From assembly GCA_018268875.1 (NCBI GenBank), contig JAFDVT010000472.1, positions 1 to 8,160 of the forward strand: a stretch of 8,160 bases of DNA, given 5' to 3'. The notes below the pieces were generated by a model. That model had not been told where the DNA came from and searched no databases. It worked only from the letters and a program-made list of their open reading frames with translations. Position numbers and translations under genes: made by a program. How positions within the stretch are numbered: position 1 is the stretch's first letter; the number at the start of each line of letters is the position of its first letter. Positions 5,998 to 8,160 of this stretch are shown one piece after another. The stretch is from Acidobacteriota bacterium (GTDB lineage Bacteria; Acidobacteriota; Terriglobia; Bryobacterales; Bryobacteraceae).

Positions 5998-7734
5998 TCA
6001 AGCGGACTGCTCTCCGGGCTCAAGCTTCGCGCCGCCAGGTCCCGTATCCTGGTCGGGAACGAAGAAATGGAACACGGAACCTTGGCCGGGCTCCGATTCC
6101 ACCCAGATCTTGCCGCCGCGACGCGTCACGATGCCGCGGCAGATCGCGAGCCCCAGGCCCGTTCCCGTCGAACCTTCGCGCTGCACGCGCTTGAACAGGG
6201 CGAAAATGGTCTCGCGATGTTCCGGTTCGACGCCCAGGCCGTTGTCGCGCACCGAAATCAGCCAGCCGTCGTCTTCCCGCTTTGAGGAAATCGAGATATG
6301 CGGCGGCACGCCCGGCTTGCGGTACTTGATGGCGTTGGCGACAAGGTTCTGCACCACCTGCTGAAACCGGGTCCCGTCCACGTACAGCGTCGGCAAAAAA
6401 CCCGCATCGACCACCGCGCCCGTCTCGCGCCTCGGCCCGGCGAGGTTGTCGATGGCATTGGCGGCGATCTGGTTGAAGTCCACCCATTCCTGGGGTACGG
6501 CGCCGTCATCGCGGGTGGCTTGCGCGTAGGTCAGCAGGTCCTTGATGAACTGGTCCATGCGGCGCGCGCCTTCGACACAGAACCCGATGAACTGCTGGGC
6601 TTGCGCGTCCAACTGGTCGGCGTACTTGCGTTGCAGCAACTGGCTGTAGACGCCGATCATGCGAAGGGGTTCCTGCAGGTCGTGCCCGATCGAATAGGCG
6701 AATTCTTCGAGTTCGTGATTGGCGCGATCGAGTTGGCGATTGGCATTCTCGAGTTCGAGGTTCGCGGCGGCCAGTTGATCGGCCATCATGGCGCGATATT
6801 CGGCGGCTTCGCGTTCCGCCTGCGCGCGAATCAGCTTCACCTCGCGCTCGCGGAGTTCGTCGAGGATCCGCCGGTTCTGATCGAGAAGGTATTTGCGGCG
6901 AAGCGGAGCGGCGATGCGGGCGCGCAGCACCGAGGTGTCCGCCGATTTGGGAACGTAGTCGTCGGCTCCCGCCTCGAACCCGCGCTGGATGTGACCTTTG
7001 TCTTCATGCCCGCTGAGCATGATGAGAATGATGCTGGTGGACGCGCTGGGCGATGCCGCGGCGCGAACCTCGCGGCAGAATTCCGGCCCGTCGATGCCCG
7101 GCATCTGGAAGTCCACCAGAACGCAGTCGTAACGGCCTTCCTTTACGAGTTCGAGCGCGCGCAGCGGATCGTCCAGCGTATCGACCGTGTAATTCTCATT
7201 GCGCAGTTCCTGGGCGATGTAGCTGAGGTAGGTTGGGCTGTCGTCGATGGCGAGGATGCGGGCCTCGCTGTACTGTTTTTCGAGCCCCTGCAGCACCACC
7301 GGAGGCGCGGCGCCGGATTCGCGCAGCAGCGCCAGAATTCGCGAGGCCAGGATATCGGTGTCCGAAGATTTGGACACATAGTCGTCGGCGCCGCTTTCGA
7401 GCCCGCGCATCTGCGCCGAGTCGCTGTCTTCGGACGTCAGCATCATCACGGGAATCGCCCGCGTGTTGACGTTCGCCTTGATTTCACGGCAGAATTCCGC
7501 GCCGTTCCGGCCGGGCAGATGATAATCCACCAGAATCACGTCCGGACGCTGCCTGGCGATTTCCGCAAAGCCGGCTTCGGCCGATCCGGCAACGGTTACG
7601 TCCATGCCCTTGTCTACCAGGCGGACGCGAAACCGTTCGGCCTGTGTGCGGGAATCCTCGATCAGCAGGACACGCCGGGGCGCGGGTAGAACCGCGGCCG
7701 TGGCGGAAGGTGGAGTAGTAGAAGACGTGCCCAC
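5998..7734 (-). CDS. Soluble hybrid histidine kinase: REC-REC-coiled coil-HisKA-HATPase
   Basis: This 578-residue protein has no membrane segment or signal peptide. REC1 (about 21-138) has acidic pair E26/D27, phospho-acceptor Asp70, Thr100 and Lys122. REC2 (about 159-280) has D164/D165, Asp208, Ser241 and Lys263. A heptad-rich linker (about 285-345) leads to the HisKA domain with HDLQEPLR (His351), the form typical of phytochrome-like soluble kinases. The ATP-binding domain shows the N box (NLVANAIKY, Asn467), G1 (DNGLG, 497-501) and G2 (GTGLGLAI, 524-531). All key residues are present, so it should be active. The start is GTG at 7734, with a strong AGGAAAGGGGG at 7756-7746, inside the end of cheB. 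No sensory domain is present: input probably comes through phosphorylation of the receivers by another kinase, such as a CheA, or through a partner. It lies 6 nt downstream of cheB, so the two are one operon. Confidence 0.93.
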   Translation of the reverse strand: MGTSSTTPPSATAAVLPAPRRVLLIEDSRTQAERFRVRLVDKGMDVTVAGSAEAGFAEIARQRPDVILVDYHLPGRNGAEFCREIKANVNTRAIPVMMLTSEDSDSAQMRGLESGADDYVSKSSDTDILASRILALLRESGAAPPVVLQGLEKQYSEARILAIDDSPTYLSYIAQELRNENYTVDTLDDPLRALELVKEGRYDCVLVDFQMPGIDGPEFCREVRAAASPSASTSIILIMLSGHEDKGHIQRGFEAGADDYVPKSADTSVLRARIAAPLRRKYLLDQNRRILDELREREVKLIRAQAEREAAEYRAMMADQLAAANLELENANRQLDRANHELEEFAYSIGHDLQEPLRMIGVYSQLLQRKYADQLDAQAQQFIGFCVEGARRMDQFIKDLLTYAQATRDDGAVPQEWVDFNQIAANAIDNLAGPRRETGAVVDAGFLPTLYVDGTRFQQVVQNLVANAIKYRKPGVPPHISISSKREDDGWLISVRDNGLGVEPEHRETIFALFKRVQREGSTGTGLGLAICRGIVTRRGGKIWVESEPGQGSVFHFFVPDQDTGPGGAKLEPGEQSA

Positions 7735-7740
7735 GTTGTT

Positions 7741-8160
7741 CTATACCCCCTTTCCTACTTTGACCAGTTCCAGAACTCGCGACGCGATGGAGTCGAGCGG
7801 TAACGATTCGCGGACCGCGCCCAGCCGAACAGCGGCCGCGGGCATTCCGTACACGACCGCGCTGCTGGCGTCTTCGGCAATCGTGTACCCGCCGTGGCTG
7901 GACCGATTGAGTTCCGCCATGCCGGCGGCGCCGTCCTCGCCCATCCCGGTCAGCAAGACGCCGATTGACGGGATCCCGGAACGCGCAGCCGATGAAAATA
8001 GCACGTTCGCGGACGGCTTGTGGCTACCCGATGGAGGTCCGTCTTCCAGATTCGCCCACATTCCACGAATGGCCAGATGGCTTCCGCTGGGAGCGACGTA
8101 CACGCACCCGGGCCGCATCTCCACGCGCTGTGTTACGACGCAGCACTGAAACGGCGTGAT
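7741..8160 (-). CDS. cheB: CheB-type protein-glutamate methylesterase, C-terminal part (5' end outside window)
   Basis: The frame is open from the right edge to a TAG at 7743-7741, giving the last 139 residues. They match the C-terminal half of the CheB esterase domain: GCVYVAPSGSHL, then GVLLTGMGEDGAAGM, whose Asp (codon 7935-7933) is the third member of the catalytic triad, then TIAEDASSAVVYGMPAAAVRLGAV and a final helix. CheB removes methyl groups from, and deamidates, glutamate side chains of chemoreceptors. The catalytic Ser and His, and any N-terminal receiver domain, lie outside the window, so I cannot tell whether it is a stand-alone esterase, a REC-CheB or a CheB-CheR fusion. A GTG at 8124 would give a truncated protein and is not the start. 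A slight oddity is ELNRSSHGGYTIAED, where most CheB have a helix ending AAGGLTIAQDE. It is followed at 6 nt by the dual-receiver kinase gene. Confidence 0.92.
   Translation of the reverse strand: MTPFQCCVVTQRVEMRPGCVYVAPSGSHLAIRGMWANLEDGPPSGSHKPSANVLFSSAARSGIPSIGVLLTGMGEDGAAGMAELNRSSHGGYTIAEDASSAVVYGMPAAAVRLGAVRESLPLDSIASRVLELVKVGKGV
7746..7756 (-). promoter_or_regulatory. Shine-Dalgarno of the hybrid kinase gene, inside cheB
   Basis: On the minus strand AGGAAAGGGGG ends 11 nt before the GTG at 7734 and overlaps the last codons of cheB. It is the strongest ribosome binding site in the window and supports the GTG start and coupled translation with cheB. Confidence 0.65.

Noticed and set aside
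6298..7689. 463-codon open frame on the plus strand
   Set aside because: It is antisense to the hybrid kinase, whose domains are all intact; long antisense frames are expected in GC-rich genes, and its translation shows no family motif.

Overview
This is high-GC DNA that reads like a chromosomal segment of an Acidobacteriota member, probably Solibacter/Bryobacter-like. That placement is inference. It rests on a secreted VWA protein of the acidobacterial VWFA-related type (TIGR03436-like), a zinc-ribbon/one-TM protein with an acidobacterial look, and ordinary housekeeping genes in an unremarkable arrangement. I see no transposase, phage gene, CRISPR array, tRNA or rRNA.

Layout. (1) 1-2120, minus: one very long open frame, cut by the left edge, encoding a zinc-ribbon protein with a roughly 600-residue Pro/Val/Glu/Ala-rich linker, one membrane helix and the start of an extracytoplasmic domain. 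(2) 2121-2376: divergent intergenic region with an AT-rich tandem octamer inside a short inverted repeat. (3) 2377-3970, plus: a NadD-like nucleotidyltransferase overlapping by 11 nt a secreted VWA protein whose metal-binding motif is degenerate. (4) 3974-4010: hairpin terminator between convergent units, best read as the rpsT terminator. (5) 4037-5967, minus: uppS, cdsA (ATGA overlap) and rpsT. (6) 5998-8160, minus: the C-terminal part of a CheB methylesterase (cut by the right edge), followed 6 nt later by a soluble REC-REC-HisKA-HATPase hybrid protein.

How they work together. uppS and cdsA supply the lipid carrier for cell-wall synthesis and CDP-diacylglycerol for phospholipids. cheB and the hybrid kinase look like the 3' end of a chemosensory or chemosensory-derived signalling operon and may be co-transcribed into uppS, only 30 nt downstream. 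The VWA and zinc-ribbon proteins are envelope proteins of unknown role. No convincing new multi-gene system is visible. The most unusual items are the giant low-complexity zinc-ribbon membrane protein, the MIDAS-less VWA protein coupled to a nucleotidyltransferase, and the dual-receiver kinase tied to CheB.
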